Assembly (NCBI GenBank): GCA_005884985.1
Contig: VAYK01000187.1
Span: 1 to 6,908 of the forward strand
DNA from: Actinomycetota bacterium
GTDB lineage: Bacteria; Actinomycetota; Thermoleophilia; Solirubrobacterales; 70-9
Direction: 5' to 3'
DNA length: 6,908 nt
The position numbers and the translations under genes were made by a program. The notes under the pieces were generated by a model. That model worked only from the letters and a program-made list of their open reading frames with translations. It made no database searches and was not told where the DNA came from. This document shows positions 6,143 to 6,908 of this stretch, piece by piece (position 1 is the first letter of the stretch; the number at the start of each line of letters is the position of its first letter).

Positions 6143-6153
6143 ACCACGTCCGA

Positions 6154-6186
6154 CCCGCCGTCGTGGCTTCGGCCATGCGCGGCGGG
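6154..6186 (+). other. Leader hairpin capped by a TTCG tetraloop
   Basis: CCCGCCG (6154-6160) pairs with CGGCGGG (6180-6186). Above a small internal loop, TGGC (6164-6167) pairs with GCCA (6172-6175) around TTCG closed by C-G, extended below by a G-T wobble and a C-G pair. It is a stable RNA structure with no T-run after it. Confidence 0.5.
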
Positions 6187-6196
6187 CCAACAACCC

Positions 6197-6247
6197 TGTC
6201 ATGTCGGCCGCCAGACTGTGTACCCGGCGGCCAAGCCAGGCATGACA
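6197..6247 (+). other. Long two-tier leader hairpin, possible pre-16S structure
   Basis: TGTCATG (6197-6203) is exactly complementary to CATGACA (6241-6247). Inside it GGCCGCC (6206-6212) is exactly complementary to GGCGGCC (6226-6232), enclosing a 13-nt loop. The outer and inner stems are separated by 2 nt on the left and 8 nt on the right. A role in pre-16S folding or RNase III processing is inferred. Confidence 0.5.
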
Positions 6248-6287
6248 ACTCTCTGAGACAGAGGAGCCGGCATGGGGGCTTGCCCCC

Positions 6288-6306
6288 CGGCGCCCTTCGG
6301 GCGCCG
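6288..6306 (+). other. Perfect 8-bp GC hairpin close to the 16S 5' end
   Basis: CGGCGCCC (6288-6295) pairs fully with GGGCGCCG (6299-6306) around TTC. It partly competes with the overlapping CGCCCC/GGGGCG stem at 6305-6322, so the two may be alternative folds. It is terminator-like in strength but lacks a U-tract. Confidence 0.45.
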
Positions 6307-6347
6307 CCCCGTGACTGGGGCGCCGGATTGAAACCCTCGAGTCACTT

Positions 6348-6908
<561 letters not shown>

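Larger units (their letters stand above)
5990..6347 (+). other. Gene-free rrn promoter and pre-16S leader region
   Basis: These 358 bp between tyrS and 16S contain no credible gene or tRNA. They hold a TATACT -10 candidate, a BoxA-like element and a chain of stable hairpins. Besides those listed separately there is a hairpin at 6053-6080 (GGAGA/TCTCC core, with TGCC/GGC(G) outside a bulge), CTCTG-AGA-CAGAG at 6251-6263, GGGGG-CTTG-CCCCC at 6274-6287, and CGCCCC/GGGGCG at 6305-6322. TTCG loops flanked by C and G occur more than once. Some of these would be part of pre-16S processing stems, whose 3' partners lie beyond the window. No T-rich terminator is present. Confidence 0.7.

Noticed and set aside
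5511..6248. 245-codon minus-strand frame spanning the tyrS end and rrn leader
   Set aside because: Arg/Pro/Ala/Ser-rich shadow crossing a structured RNA leader, with no start signals or motifs.
6288..6322. Intrinsic terminator before 16S
   Set aside because: The hairpins are strong but no U-tract follows, and a terminator just ahead of 16S would cut off rRNA synthesis; the T-run at 6346-6350 is too far from the stems and abuts the 16S 5' end.
5990..6347. tRNA gene or small gene in the rrn leader
   Set aside because: No cloverleaf with T-loop GTTCRANNC was found, and the short frames have no ribosome binding site or domain.

Overview
This 6.9 kb window is high-GC bacterial chromosome carrying ordinary housekeeping genes. 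It most likely comes from an actinobacterium. The 5' part of the 16S rRNA (with GGGGGCTAGCGTTGTCCGG at the window end and the GACGGTACCTCCAGAAGAAG stretch before it) resembles, from memory, soil Thermoleophilia (Solirubrobacterales/Gaiellales). The class-level call is an inference; the actinobacterial call is firmer. It also rests on the TANNNT-type -10 elements placed just upstream of start codons, the high GC content, and the gene order.

Layout from left to right: (1) the N-terminal 76 codons of a leftward NAD(P)-binding Rossmann/extended-SDR protein, cut by the window edge; (2) a 37-bp divergent promoter region with a perfect 9-bp inverted repeat; (3) argH (argininosuccinate lyase), overlapping by 4 bp (ATGA) with (4) an AAG/MPG-family 3-methyladenine DNA glycosylase gene; (5) on the opposite strand, convergent with mpg and only 13 bp from it, a class A penicillin-binding protein (GT51 plus transpeptidase, 803 aa); (6) a 147-150 bp divergent intergenic region; (7) tyrS (tyrosyl-tRNA synthetase), rightward; (8) a 358-bp gene-free stretch holding the apparent rrn promoter (TATACT), a BoxA-like antitermination element and a series of strong hairpins; (9) the first ~561 nt of the 16S rRNA gene, cut by the right edge.

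The genes serve different jobs: arginine synthesis, alkylation repair, cell-wall synthesis, tRNA charging and ribosome production. They look like neighbours by conserved synteny rather than parts of one pathway. mpg next to tyrS, and tyrS next to an rRNA operon, are both known arrangements in mycobacteria. The window therefore looks like a deep actinobacterial neighbourhood in which a PBP gene lies between mpg and tyrS on the other strand.

I found no mobile element, CRISPR array, tRNA gene or unknown gene system. The most interesting signals are regulatory and structural: the leaderless promoter geometry repeated at argH and tyrS, the symmetric divergent promoter regions, the stop codons embedded in a shared hairpin, the structured rrn leader, and a lone cysteine pair in the PBP.
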